A stretch of DNA of 44,544 nt from an uncultured Lachnospiraceae bacterium (lineage in GTDB: Bacteria; Bacillota; Clostridia; Lachnospirales; Lachnospiraceae), in assembly GCA_910584785.1 (NCBI GenBank), contig CAJUDX010000022.1:1-44544 (forward strand), in the 5' to 3' direction. The translations under genes were made by a program, and so were the position numbers. Numbering within the stretch: the stretch's first letter is position 1; each line of letters begins with the position of its first letter. The notes below the pieces were generated by a model that worked only from the letters and a program-made list of their open reading frames with translations, did no database searches and had not been told where the DNA came from. Shown one piece after another: positions 24,893-32,859 of this stretch.

Positions 24893-25969
24893 TTACTTCT
24901 CTTTTTGCTTTTCGTTTAACCGCTCTCCCACATTTTCTGCGGTAAATACCCGTTCCGGGACGAAGTAAAGCTTGGCTACCGATTGCTGGGTTTCCATCCG
25001 CTTAATCACCTGTTCGACATACTCTCCCTGGTTGGGATTGCATTCAATGTCAGCAGCAATCAGGCCTTCTTCCACCAGCTTAAGGGCATTGTCCACAGCA
25101 TCAAAGGAAATAATAATCATACCATCCTCTCCTCCAATCGGTCGACCGTCTTTTCGGATGGCTTCTAAGGCCCCAAAGGTCATATCATCGTTTTGGGAAA
25201 TCAAAACGTCTATCCGTTCATAGCGGTTGAGCAGACGTTCCATCTCCTCCTCACCTTTTGCCGTTGTAAACTGGGCGTCAGCCTGTTCTAACAGATGCCA
25301 ATTTTCATGAGTATCCGCCACCAAAGCAAAGCCCTCGGTTCGTCCAATGGTGGAGGTTGCCCCTTTTGTGCCCTGTAATACAACGATATGAATGGAATCG
25401 TCCTGACGATTTTGCCGAATAAGACATTCCTCAAGTGCTTCTCCCGCCATTCTCCCTTCATTGATAAAATCTGATCCAATCCAGCTGACATAAAGCGAAT
25501 CATCCAAAATATTCACTTTGCGGTCAATCAGGATTACCGGGATGTTTGCTTCTTTGGCTTCCTGAAGCACAGTCTCCCAGCCGCTTTCGGTAATAGGCGA
25601 AAATACGATATAATCCACTCGCTGGGAAATAAAGCTGCGGAGGGCCTTGATCTGATTTTCCTGTTTCTGTCTTGCATTTTTAAACAGAAGAAAATAGCCA
25701 TTTTCCTTAGTAAATACGTTTTGGATGGAAGCAGTATTTGCTGTTCTCCACACCGATTCACTGCCAACCTGTGATACGCCGACAACAATAAGGCTTTCAT
25801 CTATCGGGGTAAGCATATCGCCCTCCGGCTTTTCCAGAGAAGTTCGCATACATCCGGTAAATATCCCTCCCATTAAACCCCACCCCGCAAAGAAAACGAT
25901 GAAAACCAGGATGCGCCTGCCCCTTTTTCTGAATGTATCAATGTTCCTGCTTTTTATCTGGCACTGCAT
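24893..25969 (-). CDS. Membrane-anchored sugar-binding protein serving as sensor input (YtfQ paralogue)
   Basis: A 358-residue protein with a basic head, hydrophobic segment ILVFIVFFAGWGLMGGIF and lipobox FTGC, so exported and probably lipid-anchored. The binding domain runs in register with the transporter's binding protein: WRTANTASIQNVFTKENGY against YRTANDADLKKMFTKENGY, SGWETVLQEAKEANIPVILIDR against SGWDSVLQDANDAGIGVILFDR, and IECNPNQGEYVEQVIKRM against GQCNPFQATYIDKVIKQV. It is therefore a paralogue, but it sits between a histidine kinase and a response regulator gene rather than with permeases. It lacks the long Thr/Ala linker of the transporter protein. It probably presents bound sugar to the kinase, as in the XylFII-LytS type of three-component system. 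It overlaps the kinase gene by 16 bp. Confidence 0.88.
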   Translation of the reverse strand: MQCQIKSRNIDTFRKRGRRILVFIVFFAGWGLMGGIFTGCMRTSLEKPEGDMLTPIDESLIVVGVSQVGSESVWRTANTASIQNVFTKENGYFLLFKNARQKQENQIKALRSFISQRVDYIVFSPITESGWETVLQEAKEANIPVILIDRKVNILDDSLYVSWIGSDFINEGRMAGEALEECLIRQNRQDDSIHIVVLQGTKGATSTIGRTEGFALVADTHENWHLLEQADAQFTTAKGEEEMERLLNRYERIDVLISQNDDMTFGALEAIRKDGRPIGGEDGMIIISFDAVDNALKLVEEGLIAADIECNPNQGEYVEQVIKRMETQQSVAKLYFVPERVFTAENVGERLNEKQKEK

Positions 25970-27471
25970 CCGCTCTCCAACTCCTCTCTTTCTTTAATGG
26001 CCGGGATGGTCAGCTCCACCATGGTTCCCTTTCCCTCCTCCGACTGAATTGCCATCCCGTAGGATGCACCAAAGTGCATATGAATGCGCTCATTGACATT
26101 GGCAAGGCCAAAACCCCGGCTGGTTTCACTGCAGGGTTGTTCAATCGCCTGCCTTAACTCCTCAAGATTTTTCTTATCCATGCCAACCCCGTTGTCGCAA
26201 ACCGACAGGCAGAGAATCTTTCCCTCTTTTTTCGCTGTAATATGGATAAAACCTTTTGCCCGCTTATATTTAATACCGTGGTAAAGGGCATTTTCCACCA
26301 ATGGCTGCAGGGTCAGCTTTAAGATTTGATAATCATACAGGGACGGATCGATTTGGATATGGTATTCGAGGATATCCCGGTAGCGCACGGCCTGAATTTC
26401 CAGATAGCTTTTAATGTGCTGGTGTTCTTCGCGCAGGGAGATAAATTCCTTCCCTTTGCTGAGAACCAGGCGGAAAAAATCCGAAAGAGCCACCACCATC
26501 CCAACCGCTTCATCCTCCTGATTTCCCTCGATAAGCCAGACAATCGTGTCCAGGGTATTGTAGAGGAAATGCGGATTGATTTGTTCCTGTAAAAGCCGCA
26601 GATCCAGCCAGCGCATCCTCTGTTCGTCCTCCTTGGTCTTAGTCAGGAGCATCTGCATCTTTTGTGCCATTTCATTAAAGCTGTTCGCCAGGATTGCAAT
26701 CTCATCCCTGGAATTTACCTTAGCCTGTACGCTAAAGTCCCCCGCTGCAATTTTTTGCGTTGCATCGTAGAGAAGCTTTACCGGGCGGAGAATACCGGAG
26801 GTTACTAAGAATGTGACGGCAATTGTAGCAGCTGACAAAAGAGCAACTAACAGGGCGCAGATAATAATAAAATTTTGGATTTGACGATTTAGGTTATTAT
26901 TAATTACCTCCATGCTTTTGGTCTGGTAGTAAATAAAATATTGAATATTTTCCTGAATAAGTTCAGTAAGAATATAGATGTTATTATCAAGCTTTTCAAT
27001 GTTTTCATCATAGCGACCGCCGATGCGGATATTTTCCAGAACATCAACAACGCGCTTTTCCAGAGTATCTAAATTGCGCATCAGACTTTCCAGCCATACA
27101 CGGCTTTCCGGGTCCGTGGTGATGTCCATTAACCTGGCAAAATCATCTCTAAGATCACGGATAAGAAGATAGGGGTCTTTTAAGGTTGCATCTTCGCCAA
27201 GATTTTCATACTCAACATAGCCCACCACAAGTTTATAAAGACTTTCATCCATTTCTTCCTTAAAGTTTAAGTTATAATTATTGGCAATAGTCAGGTTGCT
27301 CACAATCTTATCATAGGCGCGGCTGTAATTTGTCATAGAAAAGAGCAAAATAACGGCAAGGGTAAGGAAGGGAATGGTCGCAGCAGCGGCAAGGGCAAGG
27401 ATTTTATTTCGGATAGAAAATTGAATGGATGGTTGTGGAATACGGGTTTTGGCAAAGGTAGGTGTAATCAT
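25954..27471 (-). CDS. YesM-type sensor histidine kinase
   Basis: A 505-residue membrane kinase. One membrane segment lies near residues 25-48 (ILALAAAATIPFLTLAVILLF). An extracytoplasmic helical region runs to about 190, and a second membrane segment (FIIICALLVALLSAATIAVTFLVTS) precedes a HAMP domain (GILRPVKLLYDATQKIAAGDF). The H-box is LLQEQINPHFLYNTLDTIVW, with the phospho-His near residue 300. N- and G-boxes are VENALYHGIKYK, VCDNGVGM and GFGLANVNERI. The extracytoplasmic part has no sugar-binding fold of its own, consistent with a separate binding-protein input. The RBS is poor (AGG five bases before the ATG). It is the first gene of the kinase, sensor lipoprotein, regulator operon and has a strong promoter about 110 bp upstream. 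Confidence 0.92.
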   Translation of the reverse strand: MITPTFAKTRIPQPSIQFSIRNKILALAAAATIPFLTLAVILLFSMTNYSRAYDKIVSNLTIANNYNLNFKEEMDESLYKLVVGYVEYENLGEDATLKDPYLLIRDLRDDFARLMDITTDPESRVWLESLMRNLDTLEKRVVDVLENIRIGGRYDENIEKLDNNIYILTELIQENIQYFIYYQTKSMEVINNNLNRQIQNFIIICALLVALLSAATIAVTFLVTSGILRPVKLLYDATQKIAAGDFSVQAKVNSRDEIAILANSFNEMAQKMQMLLTKTKEDEQRMRWLDLRLLQEQINPHFLYNTLDTIVWLIEGNQEDEAVGMVVALSDFFRLVLSKGKEFISLREEHQHIKSYLEIQAVRYRDILEYHIQIDPSLYDYQILKLTLQPLVENALYHGIKYKRAKGFIHITAKKEGKILCLSVCDNGVGMDKKNLEELRQAIEQPCSETSRGFGLANVNERIHMHFGASYGMAIQSEEGKGTMVELTIPAIKEREELESGCSAR

Positions 27472-27516
27472 GGCGGCCTGGCTTTCTTGGGGAGTATTAT
27501 CCTTCTAAGCAATAAG

Positions 27517-27555
27517 GGAGTAAAGCCCATACTCACACAGGACAGGCCTTACTCC
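27517..27555 (-). promoter_or_regulatory. Hairpin in the leader of the sensor-kinase operon
   Basis: On the minus strand GGAGTAAGGCC pairs with GGGCTTTACTCC, about eleven pairs with one G-T, around a loop of about 16 nt. It sits between the transcription start expected from the promoter at 27578-27606 and the kinase start codon. The trailing sequence CTTATT is only weakly T-rich, so it may be a leader structure, an attenuator or a weak terminator of the upstream operon. Confidence 0.5.
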
Positions 27556-27577
27556 TTTTCGATGGTTATTTGCTTGA

Positions 27578-27606
27578 ATTATAACAAAAAGATAATCCGA
27601 TGTAAA
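27578..27606 (-). promoter_or_regulatory. Strong promoter of the sensor-kinase operon
   Basis: On the minus strand TTTACA (27601-27606), 17 bp, TATAAT (27578-27583) with the TGn extension. The -35 lies within an inverted repeat TGTAA-6-TTACA (27601-27616) that touches the stop codon of the upstream flavin oxidoreductase gene. The repeat is a possible operator. Confidence 0.75.
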
Positions 27607-27611
27607 GTACC

Positions 27612-29522
27612 TTACAAGTTTAATGCCAACTTCGCCGCCTCATAAATCGCTGCCTTTGCATCTGCTGCCTTTTTCCCGTCTCCAATCTGGTAAATATGCC
27701 CGCATTCCCCCATCGCTTCTGCTAAACGGGTATCCTCCCGATACCCCAGTGCCAGAATAATTGAGGAAAAACCATGCATTTCCAAATCTTTTCCATCCTT
27801 CGCAGCGCAAATTCCGTCCTCTTCTATCTTAAGCACCTTACATCCCGGAACAAATTCCACCTTTAATTTTTCCAGGCGTTCCAGCAAATTCTCCCTTGGT
27901 CTGGCTGGAGCAAGCGGCGCAATTTTATCCAGCATGTCCACAAGCGTAACCCGGTTTCCGTAGCCGGATAAAACCTCTGCAGTTTCTGCCCCCACAAGCC
28001 CTGCGCCGAGAACCAGAACCTTCTGATCGCAGAGCAGGGTCTTAAACGTTAAAACCTCCTCTGCCAGATAAACATTCTCCCTGTCTATCCCTTCTATTCC
28101 CGGTACAACAGGCTGGGCTCCGCAGGCTAAAATAATTTCATCAAACTCTTCCCTTTCCAAAAGCGCTTTATCCGCTGTGGTATGATAACAAAGATTAACT
28201 CCATACTTTTTACACAGGGCAGCATAGGTAGAAATTGTTTTTGCCAATTCCTGCTTCATCGGCGGTACTGCCGCCAGCCGGTACTGTCCTCCAGCAAAGG
28301 CTTCCTTCTCATACACGGTAACTTGATGTCCCCGTCGGCCAAGAACCCACGCCGCCATCAGTCCCGCAGGCCCGGCTCCGACAATCCCAATCCGTTTCAC
28401 AGTTTCTGCCGGCTTTATTTCCCAAAGCTTTTCTTTGCCGCTGAACGGATTAATCATACAGGAAATTCCAAACCCTTCCTCAAACGAATTGGGATATAAG
28501 CAGCGCTGCATACAGCCTGTACAGGTAAAAATTTCATCCAGCCTGCCTTCCTTTATCTTATTGGGGAGATGCGGATCACAAACAGACTCCCTGCCCAAAG
28601 CTACAAAATCCATTGCCCCAGATGCAAGCGCCCCCAAAATCAGCGCCGGATCATTCATCCTTCCCACACCGATAACCGGTACCGAGACGGCCTCCTTCAC
28701 CCGCTTAATGTTTGCCATATTAAATCCGCTGGAAGAATAATACGAATGGATGGCAATTCCATGGGAAACATGAATCGCATCTGCCCCAGCCGCTTCAAAC
28801 AAAAGGCTCTGGGCAATAGCATCCTCAATTGTATTGCCCCCGTCGAAGCCTTCCTCGCCGCTGGTTCTTACACTTACCGGGAAATCTTTTCCACAAGCTG
28901 CCTTAATCCCATGAACAATCTCACAAACCAGCCTTGCCCGACCGCTGATCGAGCCGCCATACCGATCTGTCCTCTTATTTACACTCTTTGATAAAAACTG
29001 CGCCAGCAGATAGCCATGGGCTCCATGAACCTCAACCCCGTCAAACCCAGCCTTTTTCGCCCGCACCGCGGCGTCAATAAACTTCTGTTCAAGCTCCGAA
29101 ATCTCTGCTTCGTCCAGTTCATGCACAGGAATCCGATTCACCTTATCCGGGATACTTCCCGCTCCCACTGCCATTAAACTGGTGCTTCCCTTTCCCTGAA
29201 CCCTTCCCGCATGATGAAGCTGGGCAAATATCTTACTTCCATTGTCGTGAATCCTTTTTGTTAAACGGGAAAGCGATGGAATAAAACAATCATCATAAAT
29301 CGCAGCCTGCATCGGGTAAGCCAGCCCTTCCTCACTGACACATAAAAACTCTGTGATCAAAAGCCCGAAGCCGCCCAGCGCGCGCTCTCCATAATAATGT
29401 AATGCCTGATCAGTAAAATAATGCCCGTCATCAGCATAATGGCTATTCATGGCGGGCATTATCAGGCGACTTTTAATTTCCAGCGAACCTATCCTGGCAG
29501 GTTGAAATAATTTTTCGTACAT
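27612..29522 (-). CDS. NADH:flavin oxidoreductase, OYE + 4Fe-4S + FAD/NAD domains (2,4-dienoyl-CoA reductase / BaiCD-like)
   Basis: A 636-residue three-part flavoenzyme. Residues 1-330 form an Old Yellow Enzyme TIM barrel (LFQPARIGSLEIKSRLIMPAM, QLHHAGR, VEVHGAHGYLLAQFLS, VGRMNDP). Cysteines 334, 337, 341 and 355 (CTGCMQRC and SCMINP) bind a 4Fe-4S cluster. GIVGAGPAGLMAA near 380 and VLVLGAGLVGAETA start the FAD and NAD halves. Relatives include E. coli FadH, clostridial enoate reductases and the bile-acid enzymes BaiCD/BaiH, which reduce or oxidise conjugated C=C bonds. It is the last gene of the acyl-CoA operon, so a role in reducing an unsaturated acid or acyl-CoA is likely, but the substrate cannot be told from sequence. 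The RBS AAAGGA precedes the ATG. Confidence 0.88.
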   Translation of the reverse strand: MYEKLFQPARIGSLEIKSRLIMPAMNSHYADDGHYFTDQALHYYGERALGGFGLLITEFLCVSEEGLAYPMQAAIYDDCFIPSLSRLTKRIHDNGSKIFAQLHHAGRVQGKGSTSLMAVGAGSIPDKVNRIPVHELDEAEISELEQKFIDAAVRAKKAGFDGVEVHGAHGYLLAQFLSKSVNKRTDRYGGSISGRARLVCEIVHGIKAACGKDFPVSVRTSGEEGFDGGNTIEDAIAQSLLFEAAGADAIHVSHGIAIHSYYSSSGFNMANIKRVKEAVSVPVIGVGRMNDPALILGALASGAMDFVALGRESVCDPHLPNKIKEGRLDEIFTCTGCMQRCLYPNSFEEGFGISCMINPFSGKEKLWEIKPAETVKRIGIVGAGPAGLMAAWVLGRRGHQVTVYEKEAFAGGQYRLAAVPPMKQELAKTISTYAALCKKYGVNLCYHTTADKALLEREEFDEIILACGAQPVVPGIEGIDRENVYLAEEVLTFKTLLCDQKVLVLGAGLVGAETAEVLSGYGNRVTLVDMLDKIAPLAPARPRENLLERLEKLKVEFVPGCKVLKIEEDGICAAKDGKDLEMHGFSSIILALGYREDTRLAEAMGECGHIYQIGDGKKAADAKAAIYEAAKLALNL

Positions 29523-29563
29523 GGCAATTCCTTTCTGTAATGTCCTGATAAACCTTTATACTG

Positions 29564-30478
29564 TTATTCCAGCTTATCCGACAGAGCATACACTACCACC
29601 CCATTCAAAAACTCCCGCTTCACGTTTCCTTTCTCCACCCAATACTCTGCCATTGCCCGTACAAGCCGTTCAAATAAACTCACCCATTCAAAGTCATGCA
29701 GTGGAAAATGGTAGTGATAAGCTGCCCTTGTTATCAGCGCATCCAGTGAACATCCTTCTGTTGTAAATAAAGCTAAACATCCTTCTAATATCCGCAAAAA
29801 CCGGCTTATATTCTCTTCAGCCACATCCCGAATATCCTTATATACCCCGCAGTGGGCAAGAATATACCTTGCATACCCATCGTAATGGCGAATTTCCTCT
29901 ATCGTCTCAAGCGCCCTCTTCCAGTTCAGCATATAAAGCAGCCGATCCTTCCCGGAATTATCCGGGCTGAATACCGCATCCGCCAGATAAGCCACCCCGT
30001 CGGGTGTTACAAACCCCAGGTGACTGGATGCATGACCGGGAAGCTGAAGAATTTGAAAAACCGCATGTTCTACCTCAACCACCTTCTCCCACGGCGCAAA
30101 TATCCGGTCAGCCCTGCATATCATTTCACCATAACTCTCCTGAATATCCCCAGGAGAATAGGAATAAAAGCAGGCTTTTAACCCTATGGTATCGCGGACC
30201 ATTCCGGCGTCAGCCGCAGACATCACAATCTCCGCCCCAAACGTTTCCTGTAAAAAGCGGTTATTTTCCGTATGATCAAAATGGGCGTGGCTGCAAAGCA
30301 CCGCGCGGATTTGGATTTGCTCTTGTTTCAGGTAATCAGTTAATTCCTGACGGATATGGTGGGAGCCGGAATCGATAAGCAGCCAGCGTTTATTTTCTAA
30401 CTGATAAAAAGGAATACAGTTGCCTCCGGCAAAGAGGCAACCTGTATTTCCCAAAACTTGTTCGATATGAATCCTCAT
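29564..30478 (-). CDS. MBL-fold metallo-hydrolase
   Basis: 304 residues. The metal-binding signature CSHAHFDHTE (HxHxDH) lies near 62-71; LPGHASSHLGFV supplies the next histidine and YLADAVFSPDN the bridging aspartate. This is the glyoxalase II-like metallo-beta-lactamase fold. A substrate cannot be assigned. In an operon of CoA enzymes it might hydrolyse a thioester or lactone, but that is inference. The start codon lies three bases after the etfA stop, without a clear RBS, so translation is probably coupled. Confidence 0.85.
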   Translation of the reverse strand: MRIHIEQVLGNTGCLFAGGNCIPFYQLENKRWLLIDSGSHHIRQELTDYLKQEQIQIRAVLCSHAHFDHTENNRFLQETFGAEIVMSAADAGMVRDTIGLKACFYSYSPGDIQESYGEMICRADRIFAPWEKVVEVEHAVFQILQLPGHASSHLGFVTPDGVAYLADAVFSPDNSGKDRLLYMLNWKRALETIEEIRHYDGYARYILAHCGVYKDIRDVAEENISRFLRILEGCLALFTTEGCSLDALITRAAYHYHFPLHDFEWVSLFERLVRAMAEYWVEKGNVKREFLNGVVVYALSDKLE

Positions 30479-30481
30479 CTT

Positions 30482-31489
30482 TTATTTCCGACTCTCTTTA
30501 ATTTCCCGAATCAATGCCGGGATAACCAACTTCAAATCGCCCACAACGGCATAATCGGCAAGATTAAAAATCGGAGCATCCGGGTCTTTATTAATTGCCA
30601 CAATGGTATCCGATCCGCTCATCCCTGCCACATGCTGGATTGCGCCGGAGATGCCGCAGGCAATATAAAGCTTTGGCCCCACGGTTTTTCCCGTCTGCCC
30701 CACCTGATGAACATGACCAATCCAGTCCGAATCCACCGCTGCACGTGATGCGCCAACAACACCGCCCAGGAGATCGGCTAATTCCTTCAGCGGAGCAAAT
30801 CCTTCCGGCCCGCCCACACCTCTTCCGCCGGCTACAATAACTTCTGCACTTTCCAGGTTGACATTTTCAGCATCCAGTTCGCGGATAACTTCAACCAGGC
30901 GGGTGCGGATTCTCTCCGCTGTGATGTGAATATCTTCGTTGATGATTTCCGGCTGATTTGCTTCATTTTTCTCGCCCTTTTTAAATACACCAGGGCGAAC
31001 CGTTCCTATCTGCGGGCGGTGTTCAGGGCACATAATCGTTGCCAGAAGATTTCCGCCAAAGGTGGGGCGGGTCCAGGCAATGTTTCCGGTCTCTTCGTCA
31101 TAATCCACCGCGGTACAATCCGCCGTAAGTCCCGTTTTTAAGCGGCAGGACAGACGTGGACCGACATCACGACCAACATTAGTTGCACCGATCATCATGG
31201 TCGTTGGGCCGTATTTGCTTACCAGCGCATAGAGTGCGTCGGCATAGGCATCCGTGGTATAATGCTGGTATTCCGGGCCGTCCACAACAATAATTTTATC
31301 TGCGCCGTAGGCAGCCGCTTCCTTTACCGCATTTTCTGTCTGGTAGCCCACAACGACGGCGCACAGGGCCCCTTTCTGGGCGTCGGCAAGCCTGCGTCCG
31401 GGATGAAGAAGCTCCAGACCGACGTTTCTCGCCGATCCGTCCTCTGCGGTTTCAATAAAAACCCATAAATCTCTGCTTAATGCTTCCAT
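30482..31489 (-). CDS. etfA: Electron transfer flavoprotein, alpha subunit
   Basis: A 335-residue EtfA. The N-terminal domain (LWVFIETAEDG..., IVVDGPEY) is followed by the FAD-binding C-terminal domain with VIVAGGRGVGGPEGF, GASRAAVDSDW, VGQTGKTVGPKLYIACGISG and GSDTIVAINKDPDAPIFNLADY. With EtfB it carries electrons to or from the acyl-CoA dehydrogenase of the same operon. In clostridia such pairs may bifurcate electrons from NADH between an enoyl-CoA and ferredoxin; that cannot be proven from sequence here. It has GGGAGG upstream of the start and lies 15 bp after etfB. Confidence 0.95.
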   Translation of the reverse strand: MEALSRDLWVFIETAEDGSARNVGLELLHPGRRLADAQKGALCAVVVGYQTENAVKEAAAYGADKIIVVDGPEYQHYTTDAYADALYALVSKYGPTTMMIGATNVGRDVGPRLSCRLKTGLTADCTAVDYDEETGNIAWTRPTFGGNLLATIMCPEHRPQIGTVRPGVFKKGEKNEANQPEIINEDIHITAERIRTRLVEVIRELDAENVNLESAEVIVAGGRGVGGPEGFAPLKELADLLGGVVGASRAAVDSDWIGHVHQVGQTGKTVGPKLYIACGISGAIQHVAGMSGSDTIVAINKDPDAPIFNLADYAVVGDLKLVIPALIREIKESRK

Positions 31490-31504
31490 GCTCTTCTCCC
31501 TCCC

Positions 31505-32305
31505 CTACAGTAGATTTGCCGCGCTTAACACGTCGAAAAGTTTCTTTGCCGTATCTTCGGCGGTTTCCTCAATAATACGTATTCCACCCTGCTTTGGCGG
31601 CGGCGTAAAACTCTTCTTCACCTTAGTGGGAGAGCCCTTTAAGCCGATTTTTGTATCATCGACAGAAATATCGTTTACCGTCAGCGTGGTAATCACTGCC
31701 CGGTTAGCAGCCATCTTAGACTTAATGGTGGGGAAGCGCGGGTTAAAATTCGGCTTGGTCACGGTAATCACACAGGGCATTTTTGCTGCCAGGATTTCAT
31801 AGCCCTCCCCGGTTTCCCGTTTTACCAGGATTTCATCGTTTTCTACCGCTGCCTCTATCGCATACGTAATCTGTGGGCAGTCCCTGTGCTCGGCAATCTC
31901 TGGGCCAACCTGGGCCGTATCGCCGTCGATGGCCTGTTTTCCGCAGAAAATCAAATCAAAGGGAGCATGTTCTGCTTCCAGCTTATCAATGGCACAGGTC
32001 AAGGTATAGCTGGTTGCCAGGGTATCCGCCCCGCCAAAGGCGCGGTCACTGACCAGGTAAGCTTTATCTGCGCCGACCGCCAGGCATTCCTTTAATGCTG
32101 CAACAGCCTGCGGCGGACCCATGCTTAAAACGGTAATGGTCGTTTCCGGCGTCTTATCCTTAATCCTTGCCGCAATTTCCAGCGCATAGGCGTCAAATGG
32201 ATTGACAATGCTGGGAACCCCTGCACGGATTAAAGTATTGGTCACTGGATCGATCTTAATTTCGGTTGTATCTGGAACTTGTTTTACACAAACCAGTATA
32301 TTCAT
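31505..32305 (-). CDS. etfB: Electron transfer flavoprotein, beta subunit
   Basis: A 266-residue EtfB beginning MNILVCVKQVPDTTEIKIDP. Family features are NPFDAYALEIAARIKD, LSMGPPQAVAALKECLAVGAD, DLIFCGKQAIDGDTAQVGP (nucleotide-binding loop) and LPCVITV-like KMPCVITVTKPNFNPRFPT. The C-terminal segment VKKSFTPPPKQGG is typical. It pairs with EtfA, the next gene. GAGGTG lies upstream of the ATG at a proper distance. The order acyl-CoA dehydrogenase, hydratase, etfB, etfA resembles butyryl-CoA dehydrogenase clusters. Confidence 0.95.
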   Translation of the reverse strand: MNILVCVKQVPDTTEIKIDPVTNTLIRAGVPSIVNPFDAYALEIAARIKDKTPETTITVLSMGPPQAVAALKECLAVGADKAYLVSDRAFGGADTLATSYTLTCAIDKLEAEHAPFDLIFCGKQAIDGDTAQVGPEIAEHRDCPQITYAIEAAVENDEILVKRETGEGYEILAAKMPCVITVTKPNFNPRFPTIKSKMAANRAVITTLTVNDISVDDTKIGLKGSPTKVKKSFTPPPKQGGIRIIEETAEDTAKKLFDVLSAANLL

Positions 32306-32341
32306 TTTTACACCTCATCTTATCTTTTTTATCATCTGTTC

Positions 32342-32806
32342 CTACTCACCTTCGGGAGCTGCCCAGTACAGCATGGTTGCCATGCTGCCCACCTGACATA
32401 CCGCGCCGTCCTGATTGATAATGGTATACTGAATATTTAAAATACCGCGATCCGGCTTGGATTTGGACTGCTTGGCCTCCAGCACCTCAATTTCACAGTG
32501 AATGGTATCCCCAATCTTAATGGCACCGACAAACTTCCACTCTGTACTCAGCGCAGCAATGGCAGAACCATCCACCAGTCCCATGCGTCCCCATAAACCG
32601 GTAGCAATCCCAGCCCCTAAAAGCCCATGGGCAATCCGGCTCTTAAAGGGAAGGCTTTCCGCATAGATCTTATCGGTGTGAATCGGATTATTATCGCCGG
32701 TAATCCCAGCAAATAAAACAACATCTGTCTCTGTAACTGTTCTGGACAGTGTGGTAAACTTATCGCCTACATGGAACTCATTTAAGTAATAAAACGAACG
32801 TTTCAT
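32342..32806 (-). CDS. MaoC-like (R)-specific enoyl-CoA hydratase/dehydratase
   Basis: A 154-residue hotdog-fold protein. The segment FAGITGDNNPIHTD followed by SRIAHGLLGAGIATGL is the hydratase-2 (MaoC/PhaJ) motif, with catalytic Asp and His in DNNPIH. Relatives interconvert (R)-3-hydroxyacyl-CoA and trans-2-enoyl-CoA. It is expected to link the SDR and acyl-CoA dehydrogenase steps of the operon. Chain length preference cannot be read from the sequence. GGGAGGT lies upstream of the start. Confidence 0.88.
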   Translation of the reverse strand: MKRSFYYLNEFHVGDKFTTLSRTVTETDVVLFAGITGDNNPIHTDKIYAESLPFKSRIAHGLLGAGIATGLWGRMGLVDGSAIAALSTEWKFVGAIKIGDTIHCEIEVLEAKQSKSKPDRGILNIQYTIINQDGAVCQVGSMATMLYWAAPEGE

Positions 32807-32859
32807 TTTGCTTTACCTCCCAATTTTTCTATGATCATTTATATGGATAACTATCGTCT

